A DNA stretch of 62,240 nt from contig JAQVWG010000002.1 of NCBI GenBank assembly GCA_028698585.1, positions 214,250-276,489 of the forward strand, in the 5' to 3' direction. Positions 19,327 through 27,888 of this stretch are shown here, in pieces. Each line of letters begins with the position of its first letter. Within the stretch, counting starts at the first letter, position 1. The notes under the pieces are model-generated. The model did not search any database. It had not been told where the DNA came from and was given only the letters and a program-made list of their open reading frames with translations. A program made the position numbers and the translations under genes. This DNA is from Clostridia bacterium (lineage in GTDB: Bacteria; Bacillota; Clostridia; Christensenellales; CAG-314).

Positions 19327-20046
19327 ATGAAAAAGATAGGCGTATTCAGCGACACACACGGCAACTATTTAGCATTGACAGCCATCATGGGATTGTTTAG
19401 ACAACAAGGTTGCACAGAGGTAATACACTGTGGTGATATGATAACTATGGGAGGGCAGTCAATGGAGTGTCTTGATTACTTCTTCCATTCCAACATAATT
19501 CTCATCAAAGGCAATCACGATAGGGGATACGTACTCAATATCGTCAATCAAGCTAAACAATCGTATGTAACTCAAGAACATAAGGAGTTCATATATGCAA
19601 GCCTCGGTGGTAAATATCAACAGGAGATAACCAAGTTACCTCTAGTTGTGCATAAGCAGTATGGCAAGACTAGATTTGCATTCTGCCACTATGCGCTGAG
19701 CAAAGACGCACATTTCGTATGGACGCCCATTTATGATAATCCTACAGCAGAGATATTCGATCAGATATATGATCCTATAGACGCTGACGTCATAATATTC
19801 GGCCATAAGCATGAGCCGACCGAGATTGTTGGTCGAAAATCATATATAGATGTGGGTAGCGTTGGTTGCCATAAACAAGCATTAGCAAAGGGCATAATAA
19901 TCACCATTGATGACAATGGCGATTATAGTATAGATAGGGTTAGTACTCCATACGATAGACCAGCAGTGTATCGAATAATGAAAGAGAGGGGAGTGCCAGA
20001 CTGTGAACGCATATTCTCTCATTATTTCGACTTCTGCCCCGATTAA
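19327..20046 (+). CDS. Metallophosphoesterase, YfcE/MJ0936 family
   Basis: A 239-residue calcineurin-like phosphoesterase with the complete metal-binding series: FSDTHGN, HCGDM, KGNHDRG, FCHY and FGHKHEP. Members are small cytoplasmic phosphodiesterases, usually manganese dependent, whose natural substrate is unclear. The protein is about 60 residues longer than E. coli YfcE because of an insertion around residues 75-120. It stands alone, divergent from the galactoside operon and 117 bases before the glycogen synthase gene. Confidence 0.88.
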   Translation: MKKIGVFSDTHGNYLALTAIMGLFRQQGCTEVIHCGDMITMGGQSMECLDYFFHSNIILIKGNHDRGYVLNIVNQAKQSYVTQEHKEFIYASLGGKYQQEITKLPLVVHKQYGKTRFAFCHYALSKDAHFVWTPIYDNPTAEIFDQIYDPIDADVIIFGHKHEPTEIVGRKSYIDVGSVGCHKQALAKGIIITIDDNGDYSIDRVSTPYDRPAVYRIMKERGVPDCERIFSHYFDFCPD

Positions 20047-20163
20047 TAGTAATATAATGGGGTTACTTCAAAATTAATATTCACAACCGTTTATAACTAA
20101 TATATCTACTGCAGTTACCAGCATAATCTACTACTATCAATCAACAATAATAAGGAGTCAAAA

Positions 20164-21540
20164 ATGAACAAAAAAGTGCTATTTGCCTTGTCTGAATGTC
20201 GACCCTTTATTGCCTCTGGTGGCCTTGCAGATGTAGGTGGCAGTCTGCCACAAGCATTGACAAGACAAGGCGTTCATGTCGGCGTGGTCATGCCCTTATA
20301 TAGGAAAATTAAACAGACCTACGGCGACAGACTGACGCTTGTGAGCGCACAGGTTGTTAAACTAGATTGGCGCAACCAGCAGATTCAACTCTATACGCTG
20401 AATCAAGACAGTATAGATTACTATTTTGTAGACTGTGATAGATACTATGATAGAGATAATCTGTATGGCTATGATGATGACATAGAGAGATTCGCATTCT
20501 TTTGCAACGCAGTATGTGAGTTATTGGCAGAGCAATATGATATAGTTCACTGCCACGACTGGCAAACGGCATGCATACCTTCCCTGCTTAAATATAAGGC
20601 AATAAACAGACCAACCATATTGACTATCCATAATATTGAGTATCAAGGCACATTCGACAGAACGCACTTACAGGACTTGACCGGACTGCCGAATATATAC
20701 AACGGCGTATTCGAGTGGAACTGGCAATGCAATTTATTAAAGGGTGGCATAGTGCACTGCGATAAACTTACCACGGTATCGCACGGATATGCCATGCAGA
20801 TACTGACTGCAGAGTATGGCGCAGGGCTAGAGAAGATAATACAAGCTAATAAGTATAAGTTGTCCGGCATACTTAACGGCATTGACACCACTCTGTATAA
20901 TGCTAGCACGGATAATCAGATTATAGCCAATTTCGATAGCACTAGCCTAGCCAACAAGCAGTTATGTAAGGCCGAATTACAACGCATGATGGGGCTTGAA
21001 CAGTGTGATAAACCATTATTCGCTATGGTTACTAGACTGGCTCATCACAAGGGACTGGATTTAGTGGAGCAAGTGCTACCTGATTTTTTGCACAACAATG
21101 TGCAGTTCGTACTGCTGGGCACAGGAGATAATCACTATGAGGACTTCTTCTCCCGTCTTAGCGCTAGCAGAGAAAACTTGAGTGTCAAAATTGCTTTTGA
21201 TAACGGTATTGCCAAGAGTATATATGCTGGTGCAGACTTCTTCGTTATGCCCAGCAAGAGTGAACCGTGTGGTCTGGCGCAAATGATAAGTTGCGCATAC
21301 GCTACGCTACCTATTGTGCGCAACGTCGGGGGGCTGGGCGATAGCATAGACAACAGTTATGGTATCGTGTTCGATAATTATGACAAGCAAGGGCTAGAAT
21401 GGGCGCTTTATCAAGCCTTGATGTTGTATAGCCAAAAATCCCGATTAGCTCTAATGCGCTCACGTGCCATTAAGCATGATTTCTCTTGGGAGGGCAGTGC
21501 TAAGCAATATATTGACCTGTATAACAGTCTGAATTGCTGA
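20164..21540 (+). CDS. glgA: Glycogen/starch synthase, GT5
   Basis: A 458-residue GT-B glucosyltransferase that extends alpha-1,4-glucan from a nucleotide glucose. It starts MNKKVLFALSECRPFIASGG, followed by LADVGGSLPQAL. HDWQTACIPSLLKY, TIHNIEYQGTFD, VTRLAHHKGLDLV and FVMPSKSEPCGLAQM mark both Rossmann domains and the conserved glutamate loop. The lysine of the usual K-T/S-G-G-L motif is replaced by Ala17. AAGGAG precedes the ATG. No glgC, glgB or glgP is in this window, but the phosphoglucomutase at 4.5 kb would supply glucose-1-phosphate. Confidence 0.92.
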   Translation: MNKKVLFALSECRPFIASGGLADVGGSLPQALTRQGVHVGVVMPLYRKIKQTYGDRLTLVSAQVVKLDWRNQQIQLYTLNQDSIDYYFVDCDRYYDRDNLYGYDDDIERFAFFCNAVCELLAEQYDIVHCHDWQTACIPSLLKYKAINRPTILTIHNIEYQGTFDRTHLQDLTGLPNIYNGVFEWNWQCNLLKGGIVHCDKLTTVSHGYAMQILTAEYGAGLEKIIQANKYKLSGILNGIDTTLYNASTDNQIIANFDSTSLANKQLCKAELQRMMGLEQCDKPLFAMVTRLAHHKGLDLVEQVLPDFLHNNVQFVLLGTGDNHYEDFFSRLSASRENLSVKIAFDNGIAKSIYAGADFFVMPSKSEPCGLAQMISCAYATLPIVRNVGGLGDSIDNSYGIVFDNYDKQGLEWALYQALMLYSQKSRLALMRSRAIKHDFSWEGSAKQYIDLYNSLNC

Positions 21541-21881
21541 TGTGACTTAATTAGGTTATAGCACCGATAGTGAGAACATAATATAGGACTCCTAACACGA
21601 TAATGTGTCAACTACAGCATTACTTACGTAGTGCTGTTATTATTTGTACTGGTCTACTAACAGACAGATAGATTATGTGTTGACAATCTAATGACTCAAT
21701 AAGATTGACTTATTGTAGTTAACAGTCAACCGTGTCTACCTTATATGCCAATCTACTCATTTATCGACAGGCTGTCAATAGGATACTGGTGTTAACTCAA
21801 GGGGCAGTACAGCTATAAGCTACTTTTGTTAAGGTTACTGCACTACACCTTAATTCTTATTCGGGCTACAGTGACTGAACC
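21541..21881. other. Intergenic stretch between convergent glgA and ddl
   Basis: 341 bases without a gene. Apart from the hairpin at 21614-21637, nothing is recognised. Confidence 0.6.
21614..21645 (+). terminator. Hairpin downstream of glgA, probable terminator
   Basis: ACAGCATTAC and GTAGTGCTGT form a 10-bp stem (one G-T pair) around TTAC, followed by a T-rich stretch. Confidence 0.6.
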
Positions 21882-23000
21882 TTATTTTTTGCTTAGGTTT
21901 ATGTTACCGTTCAGTACGATTGAGTTGTAGGTGTGAACCAATGCATTCCTGCTCTTATGGTAACGCAGAGCGTCTTCCATTAAACTGTCAATGAACTGTT
22001 GTTTAGTCATCTTGTCAGCGAACAGATGATAGGCAAGACTGCCCGGTATGGTGTTGATTTCGTTGACATATATTGTGGAATCAACCACCAGATAGTCCAC
22101 CCTTGCCACTCCACCGATGTTTAGGTCCTTAGCTATCTTGGCCGTAATCTGTTTAACTTTTGCGGCAGTTTTCTTGTCGACAGACTGCGTTGGAAATGCG
22201 TTGAACTTGGTGTCCTTAAGATACTTATCGCCAAACGTATAAATGTCGCCTACTTTTAAGGGTTTTTCCGTCGCCGATATAACGTAAGCATTTCCACTAC
22301 GCATAACTGCACAGTTGATTTCCTCGTAATTACTCAATGCTCTCTCTACTACTATGTTGTTATCGTATGCAAGCGCCAAACTGACAGCAGATGAGAGTGC
22401 AGTTGGCTGATTGACTAACGTAATGCCGATAGAACTACCCAGACTAGCGGGCTTAATAACTACGGGATAGCCGAACTCGGCGACTTTAACCTGTATTTCC
22501 TCCATGCTGTCATTGTGGTCCAGCGTGATATAGTCCACTATATTGTATCCATGCGAGGATAACAGTTTTTTCGTTGTGATTTTACACATCAACGCACTGC
22601 TCGCCAGCACGTTACTGCCAGTATAAGGAATATTGGCTAGTGTCAATAACCCTTGAATTGCTCCATCCTCACCGTTGTTGCCGTGAAAACACAACAGCGC
22701 ACATTCAATACTAAATAATGGGTATAGTCTATTGCGTTTAATAGCATACAGTATATTACTATTGGGTAATACCGTACAAGCGATAAACATCCTCTTATCT
22801 ACATTAGCAAACTGTGCAGGAGTTAGAATATGGTCGGTGGCGTACCAACGGTTATGTTTATCTATATATATTGCTATCATTTCAGCAGTGCGCATTAAAC
22901 AAGCAGTGATTATAGATATATCATGTTCACACGAGTTAAGGCCGAACATTATCACTTTTTTTGGTAAAACGCTTTTTAACTTTCTAATAGACAAATGCAT
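21882..23000 (-). CDS. ddl: D-alanine--D-alanine ligase
   Basis: A 372-residue ATP-grasp ligase that makes the D-Ala-D-Ala dipeptide for peptidoglycan. Family landmarks are EHDISI (the His binding substrate), LCFHGNNGEDGAIQGLL, IPYTGSNVLASSALMCKITTK, VIKPASLGSSIG and the metal/phosphate region ARVDYLVV...YVNEINTIPGSLAYHLF. It lies 22 bases after the MurF-like gene that would use its product. The start is supported by AAGGAG five bases before the ATG. I see no marker of the D-Ala-D-Lac subtype, but specificity is not proven by sequence. Confidence 0.93.
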   Translation of the reverse strand: MHLSIRKLKSVLPKKVIMFGLNSCEHDISIITACLMRTAEMIAIYIDKHNRWYATDHILTPAQFANVDKRMFIACTVLPNSNILYAIKRNRLYPLFSIECALLCFHGNNGEDGAIQGLLTLANIPYTGSNVLASSALMCKITTKKLLSSHGYNIVDYITLDHNDSMEEIQVKVAEFGYPVVIKPASLGSSIGITLVNQPTALSSAVSLALAYDNNIVVERALSNYEEINCAVMRSGNAYVISATEKPLKVGDIYTFGDKYLKDTKFNAFPTQSVDKKTAAKVKQITAKIAKDLNIGGVARVDYLVVDSTIYVNEINTIPGSLAYHLFADKMTKQQFIDSLMEDALRYHKSRNALVHTYNSIVLNGNINLSKK

Positions 23001-23021
23001 ATAATCTCCTTGATATTGTGA

Positions 23022-24560
23022 CTATAAGTTATCTGGTAAATCATTCTGGAACACTAGCAGATTACCCATAAGTTGGTTGCTCAACAACTGGACTGCGTGC
23101 TCTAGGCTGTTGGCAACATAGATGTTGTTAATGTCAAAGTGCTTATTGAGTAGTCCTTGGGTGATGTACGTGCTGTTGCTTCCTACTACGCATACTATAT
23201 CGGCACAACTAGACAGCAACTGTCCTACCAGCACATTCTGCTCTTGTTGATGTTTACCTTGCTCGACTATGCCCTGAGTAATGATTAAACGCTTACATGT
23301 AAACATACCTAGCACACTGCACAGTGCTCTTACGCCGTCGATATTAGCATTATAACTGTCATCCAGTATGGTAAAACCATTCTGCTTAATGAGGCATAGC
23401 CTGTGAGGTATGGGTTGCAATGTGGCTATCGACTGGGCTATGCTATCCAACTCTACGCCCAGATATAACGCCATTGCACACGCAAGCTCAATGTTATGTA
23501 TATTATGCTCGCCCACGAGTATTGTGTTACACTCAACCTGCTTGCCGTTGTAATGCAGGGTAAAACTACTCCCCATACTACTACACTTAATATTGTCTAT
23601 GGTAGGGCAGTTCTTACATGCACTACTAGATTGAGACAAAGGGACAAACAGTCTCTTGCACTTGCCAACCTGTGCGAAAGTGGTAGTTCGAAGATTATCA
23701 GGCATAACGCACAGTCCACTGTCGGGCAGATTGAGTAGCAATTCCTGCTTGGTATTGATTAGATTGGTCATATTGCCGAATGTCTGTATGTGGCAGGGTG
23801 CAATGCCTGTGATGATACCGTATGTCGGCTTATACAGTCGGCATAACTTGTCTATGTCCCACCTATGTTTCGCGCCCATTTCCACAATTACGTATGTAGT
23901 ATTAATGTCTGTTTGATTAATGAACTTGGCGATACCTAAAGGTGTGTTGTAACTATGGGGGGTGGCTATACAGTCGCCCAGTAGCGTTGACAGAATATTT
24001 TTGACAGAAGTCTTGCCGTAACTACCAGTTATGCCTATAACAGTGCAAGCACTGTTTATTAGTTTATGGCTTGCTTTATTAAGGTAATAATAATTGATTG
24101 CTAATTCAAGAGGTGTAAGTATAATGTTGGATAGGGGCAGTAGCAAGGGTAAGAATAAGCACAATAAGGGCAATATAATGGATGAGTTGAGTAACTGAGC
24201 GAAGTAACACCCTACGCCTAGCGTTACGTATTGCAATGCGCACAGACGCAACAATCGTCTAGTAATGTGCAACTGCGTTTTGGACTTACTGAGTAATACG
24301 TATAGTCCTGTCGGTAATAACAGTGACAGTAGTAAGGCATAACAGAATGCAGTGGATAGCGAAAAAAATGGTAGCATTACAAGCGCAAGGTGAGTAATAA
24401 TGCCTAGACATAATAGCATACAGCCATATTTAGATTTATACAGACACAAATAGTTGATGTTACATCTATAGGAACACAGTTGATAATAGTGTAAACACTT
24501 GCGACTCACAATAGATAACAGTGTAGCATATATAACAGCTAACAATATCCTTACTATCAA
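23022..24560 (-). CDS. murF: MurF-like Mur ligase with N-terminal membrane domain
   Basis: A 512-residue protein. Residues 1 to about 150 are very hydrophobic, with about five membrane segments. From about 165 there is a Mur-ligase catalytic and C-terminal domain pair: P-loop GITGSYGKTSVKN, VIVEMGAKHRWDI, GEHNIHNIELA and HRLCLIKQNGFTILDDSYNAN. It adds D-Ala-D-Ala to the UDP-MurNAc-tripeptide in the normal family. The usual soluble N-terminal UDP-substrate domain is missing and replaced by membrane helices. The next gene is ddl, which supports a cell-wall role. The start overlaps the stop of the hydrolase gene (ATGA). A separate, conventional murF may exist elsewhere. Confidence 0.85.
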   Translation of the reverse strand: MIVRILLAVIYATLLSIVSRKCLHYYQLCSYRCNINYLCLYKSKYGCMLLCLGIITHLALVMLPFFSLSTAFCYALLLSLLLPTGLYVLLSKSKTQLHITRRLLRLCALQYVTLGVGCYFAQLLNSSIILPLLCLFLPLLLPLSNIILTPLELAINYYYLNKASHKLINSACTVIGITGSYGKTSVKNILSTLLGDCIATPHSYNTPLGIAKFINQTDINTTYVIVEMGAKHRWDIDKLCRLYKPTYGIITGIAPCHIQTFGNMTNLINTKQELLLNLPDSGLCVMPDNLRTTTFAQVGKCKRLFVPLSQSSSACKNCPTIDNIKCSSMGSSFTLHYNGKQVECNTILVGEHNIHNIELACAMALYLGVELDSIAQSIATLQPIPHRLCLIKQNGFTILDDSYNANIDGVRALCSVLGMFTCKRLIITQGIVEQGKHQQEQNVLVGQLLSSCADIVCVVGSNSTYITQGLLNKHFDINNIYVANSLEHAVQLLSNQLMGNLLVFQNDLPDNL

Positions 24561-25318
24561 GTGGCAACCTCGCCACCTGATAGTGCGCTGATGTAATTAC
24601 CTAGTATGGCATTGTACAGTGCGGGTCGTGAAAGGAACGGGAAATGCCCCTCGCCACACATAACCACGCAACTATTGGCAATAAGTCGGTTGAGCTTATG
24701 AGCTATCCATAACGGTGTTTGGTCATCTGCGTTGCCCCATATAAGCAGGGTAGGGCAATCTATTTGCCGAGCTGTTCGAGAACTCGAATATTTAGTCGCC
24801 TTGACAAGAATCGCCGTCATAATGCCACAAGAAGCCTTATAATCGCTACTCCCATATCGCGTGAGCCTCTTTCCATTAAATAGACCTATTCTGCATAACA
24901 GTTTGCGCAGTTTATAGATTAGCACTTTACAATGTCTTATAACACTAAATCTGCGCAGTCCTGCGCTGGCAGTTAGCACAAGGCCACGCACCATTGACGG
25001 TCTTAATATAGACAACTCCATGGCGATTCTTCCACCGAAGCTGTGCCCTATAACTACTACACTTGTTATGCTCAAGTGGTCAAGCAGTTCTAGTATCCTG
25101 TCTGCGTAATCCCGTACGGAGTATGGTCTGTCAGGTATTGAACTGTCGCCGAACCCACACAAGTCTATGGCTATACAAGAGTATTGGGTGCCAAAATATG
25201 CTAACTGAATATTCCAGATAGCACTATCGCATCCCCACCCGTGCAAAAAAAGAAGGTGCTGTCCGCTACCTTCCTTCGTATAATGAATATCCTTATAAAA
25301 TAACTTGTCTATCTTAAT
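24557..25318 (-). CDS. Alpha/beta hydrolase, probable ATT start
   Basis: A typical small alpha/beta hydrolase with LLFLHGWG (oxyanion loop), VIGHSFGG (nucleophile Ser), a LIWGNADDQTP acid loop and GEGHFPF (His). The first NTG codon, TTG at 25246, would remove the beta strands before HGWG. In-frame coding clearly continues upstream (IKIDKLFYKDIHYTKEGSGQ), back to an ATT codon at 25318-25316, two codons after the stop of rimI. I therefore give the longer form with a rare ATT start, or initiation by coupling to rimI termination. It overlaps the MurF-like gene by 4 bases. The function in this t6A/cell-wall cluster is unknown. Confidence 0.75.
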   Translation of the reverse strand: MKIDKLFYKDIHYTKEGSGQHLLFLHGWGCDSAIWNIQLAYFGTQYSCIAIDLCGFGDSSIPDRPYSVRDYADRILELLDHLSITSVVVIGHSFGGRIAMELSILRPSMVRGLVLTASAGLRRFSVIRHCKVLIYKLRKLLCRIGLFNGKRLTRYGSSDYKASCGIMTAILVKATKYSSSRTARQIDCPTLLIWGNADDQTPLWIAHKLNRLIANSCVVMCGEGHFPFLSRPALYNAILGNYISALSGGEVAT

Positions 25319-25321
25319 TAC

Positions 25322-25771
25322 TCACAACTTCTTTAACATACTATATGCGTCATTGCTCTGGAAAAGTGTGTGAGCATAGAAGTTTTTGCGCAGCGCTATT
25401 ATTTTGAAACCATGTTTCTCGTACAGTCTAATGGCCCTTTCGTTAAGCGTATTGACCTCCAGTAGTATATGATCGACCTTAAGTTTAATGCTCTTGTCTA
25501 TCATATACTGCATCATTTCACTACCTATTCCCCTGTTAGTGTATTGCTTATCTACAACGATGTTGGCAATGTCGCAGAATTCTCCACAGTTAACCAGCAC
25601 GCAGTAGCCAACGATAGTCTGTTCAATATAGTATGCATATGGCATACACCACTTGTTGCTGAACATATCCAGTAGCATCTGTTTATTCCATGCCTCTTGC
25701 CCGAAATTAAGACTCTCTAATTGAACTAGTCTATCAAGCACGCTGTCTATTGGTCTAACTTTTCTTATCAT
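25322..25771 (-). CDS. rimI: Ribosomal protein alanine N-acetyltransferase RimI-like
   Basis: A 149-residue GNAT acetyltransferase with the acetyl-CoA loop QYTNRGIGSEM (the R/Q-x-x-G-x-G/A motif) and the closing LYEKHGFKIIALRKNFY typical of RimI. It overlaps tsaB by 17 bases. The order tsaE-tsaB-rimI is a standard bacterial arrangement, which supports the name over a generic GNAT. Confidence 0.88.
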   Translation of the reverse strand: MIRKVRPIDSVLDRLVQLESLNFGQEAWNKQMLLDMFSNKWCMPYAYYIEQTIVGYCVLVNCGEFCDIANIVVDKQYTNRGIGSEMMQYMIDKSIKLKVDHILLEVNTLNERAIRLYEKHGFKIIALRKNFYAHTLFQSNDAYSMLKKL

Positions 25772-26390
25772 CGTTCTTACCTATATACTGTAATGATAGC
25801 AATTTATTACTGTCCAGTTCTTCTACTGCCTGAGGTTGCCTGAGGTATAGAGGGTGAATAGCGTGTGAGTATTGATTATTGGCTATTTTGTCAGCCACCA
25901 GTTGACAAATATAGGGTGAGTAATCTATGGTGTTATCGAATAGGACACAGTCCTCTTGTGGTATTGCCTGTGTTTGCTCAGCGGTAATTACTTGAGGTGC
26001 AGTTATCTGTACTAGGCGATTATACACAGCATGATAATACAGTTGTCTGCCGGCGTCCATAAGGCAGTGAACTGGCTTGTTGACGGTATAGGATAGAACA
26101 TGTAGACTGTCATAACAGATAAGTTTGGCGTCAGAATATACAGTAGTATAACCTTTGACTGCGCCTATGCCTATGCGTATGCCGGTAAAACTGCCGGTGC
26201 CCACACATACAGCGTAGGTATCTATATCTGTTAATGTAAGATTGTTGCGTGCTAGTAGGTCGGCAATGCTCTGATTGAGCAATGCTGAGTGTTGATTGCC
26301 TACCTTGGTCTGTTGGTCTAGCAGTACAGTATCTCGCATTAATATGCAGTAAAGTGTTGATGACGTCGTGTCGATAATGAGAGTATTCAT
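25755..26390 (-). CDS. tsaB: tRNA t6A biosynthesis protein TsaB
   Basis: A 211-residue ASKHA-fold partner of TsaD in N6-threonylcarbamoyladenosine synthesis at tRNA position 37. It shows the MNTLIIDTTSS opening, QHSALLNQSI, and VGTGSFTGIRIGIGAVKGY, the diagnostic TsaB motif. It has no full kinase or peptidase site, as expected. It lies between tsaE (212-bp gap filled by a duplicated tsaE tail) and rimI (overlap). Confidence 0.93.
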   Translation of the reverse strand: MNTLIIDTTSSTLYCILMRDTVLLDQQTKVGNQHSALLNQSIADLLARNNLTLTDIDTYAVCVGTGSFTGIRIGIGAVKGYTTVYSDAKLICYDSLHVLSYTVNKPVHCLMDAGRQLYYHAVYNRLVQITAPQVITAEQTQAIPQEDCVLFDNTIDYSPYICQLVADKIANNQYSHAIHPLYLRQPQAVEELDSNKLLSLQYIGKNDDKKS

Positions 26391-26423
26391 ATAATCCTTT
26401 TTTTCTAGTTAAGCTAGTAGAAT

Positions 26424-26527
26424 AGTAGATTGACTACGCATAATTCACTGTGATATGTCGTGAAGTATCGCCTGTTAGGGTAATATCTACAGTAATGTGC
26501 CGACCGGGAATAAGGCTAGGACATTAT
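26424..26527 (-). repeat. Extra copy of the tsaE gene tail (~104 bp) between tsaE and tsaB
   Basis: Bases 26424-26527 repeat 26593-26697, the last roughly 31 codons of tsaE with its stop, with about three differences including one deleted base. A short piece of the tsaB start (gtattcat...atcctt, 26393 and 26553) is also repeated, so the duplicated unit spans the tsaE/tsaB junction (about 160-170 bp). Confidence 0.9.
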
Positions 26528-26602
26528 ACAGTTCAATCAAATAATAATAAATGTATTCATATCATCCTTATTGACAGTTTGGATAGCAGAAAAGTAGATT
26601 GA

Positions 26603-27016
26603 CTACACATAATTCACTGTGATATGTCGTGAAGTATCGCCTGTTATGGTAATATCTACAGTAATGTGCCGACCGGGAATAAGGCTAGGTACATTATCAG
26701 CCCACTCTATCAGTGTGATAGAACTACTATCGCCGATAAACTCCTCGAACCCTAGATATTCGCCCTCTCGCTCTGTTAAACGGTAGAAGTCGAAGTGGTG
26801 TAGCGTGAGCCTACCATAGTAGATGTTGTGTATGGCGAATGTGGGGGATGTTACCGTGTCGGTTATACCTAATGCCAGTGCCACGCCCTTAGCAAAATGA
26901 GTTTTGCCTGCGCCTAGTTGCCCACGCAAAACAACAACATCACCACCCTTTAACTGTCTAGCGAATTGTTGAGCGAACTTGATTGTCTGTTGCTGACTTG
27001 AGCTATTATATATCAT
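26603..27016 (-). CDS. tsaE: tRNA t6A biosynthesis ATPase TsaE
   Basis: A 137-residue P-loop ATPase with VVVLRGQLGAGKTHFAKG (Walker A), VTSPTF, HHFDFYRL and LIEWADN, all standard TsaE motifs. It drives the TsaB-TsaD complex in t6A synthesis. I take ATG 27016 (MIYNSSSQ) as the start. A TTG six codons earlier lies upstream of, or within, the -10 box. The promoter's -10 ends only six bases before this ATG, so the message would be leaderless or nearly so. It is the first gene of the minus-strand cluster. Confidence 0.92.
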   Translation of the reverse strand: MIYNSSSQQQTIKFAQQFARQLKGGDVVVLRGQLGAGKTHFAKGVALALGITDTVTSPTFAIHNIYYGRLTLHHFDFYRLTEREGEYLGFEEFIGDSSSITLIEWADNVPSLIPGRHITVDITITGDTSRHITVNYV

Positions 27017-27022
27017 ACAGTT

Positions 27023-27051
27023 ATTATATCTCAATGCTGAGTAATTGACAA
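27023..27051 (-). promoter_or_regulatory. Promoter of tsaE, apparently leaderless
   Basis: Minus strand TTGTCA (27051-27046), 17 bp, TATAAT (27028-27023). The ATG begins at 27016, about where transcription should start. No ribosome site can fit upstream. Confidence 0.7.
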
Positions 27052-27231
27052 GCGCAACAAACAGTGAATAAATAATTAATTAACCTTTTTGATTGCAAGT
27101 GTTGACAATTAGAGTATAATTGTCTATCATTCTAGTTACAGTAAATATTGCATAAACAATATTGTAATTACTTGATTAACTCGTCTGCATTACTTGGTAG
27201 TGTAGGTTATGGTATATGATGAGGTAAACAG

Positions 27232-27672
27232 GTGGCTAGACGCAATCTACCTAACATCGACAATATTATTATGGAGCGCACCATACAACTCTGCTTACAG
27301 CATGGGCTGAGTGTATCTACTAAACAGATTGCTCTAGACTGCGACATTACAGATGCACCCGTTTTTACATACTTCTCCACCAAGAGCAATCTACTCTGTC
27401 AATGCCAATTACACATAATTAACCTATTAGAAGTATGTCTTAATCGGGGCAGATATGAAGGCTTACATGAGTATGACTTACGGAAGTCTCTCATTGAGAA
27501 TATTCTCGACCATTCCACATACGCTAAATATTATCAGCTGTACACTATGCCTAAGGGCAATGCAGAGTTATATTGTAATCAATTGAGAATAGACCATAAT
27601 AAGTTGAACTTATCCACCGTTATAAGCGTTACACCCAACGCACGCAGGGGTAATATCAACTGCATTACGTAA
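27232..27672 (+). CDS. TetR/AcrR-type regulator, C-terminus broken
   Basis: A 146-residue protein starting at GTG 27232 behind GAGG. The N-terminal helix-turn-helix is recognisable (TKQIALDCDITDAPVFTYFSTKSNLL). After the stop at 27672, a typical TetR C-terminal helix (ANMLLDGLIENSEDTYRILYQLIST-stop, about 27687-27770) continues in another frame. The gene has therefore probably suffered a frameshift, and the present protein is about 30 residues short. It is divergent from tsaE. The regulated gene is not evident. Confidence 0.65.
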   Translation: MARRNLPNIDNIIMERTIQLCLQHGLSVSTKQIALDCDITDAPVFTYFSTKSNLLCQCQLHIINLLEVCLNRGRYEGLHEYDLRKSLIENILDHSTYAKYYQLYTMPKGNAELYCNQLRIDHNKLNLSTVISVTPNARRGNINCIT

Positions 27673-27888
27673 CTTGAGCAACAATCAGACTAGCCAACAT
27701 GTTGCTTGATGGCTTAATTGAGAACAGTGAGGATACCTATCGCATACTGTATCAACTGATTAGCACATAACAAGACACATATACTATATATGATAGATAA
27801 GCCATACAAAAAGCAACACGACACAATCATTTACTAGTTGATTGATAGTAATTGACGGTAGTCAACACCAACGCTAAGGAGAAAATAT

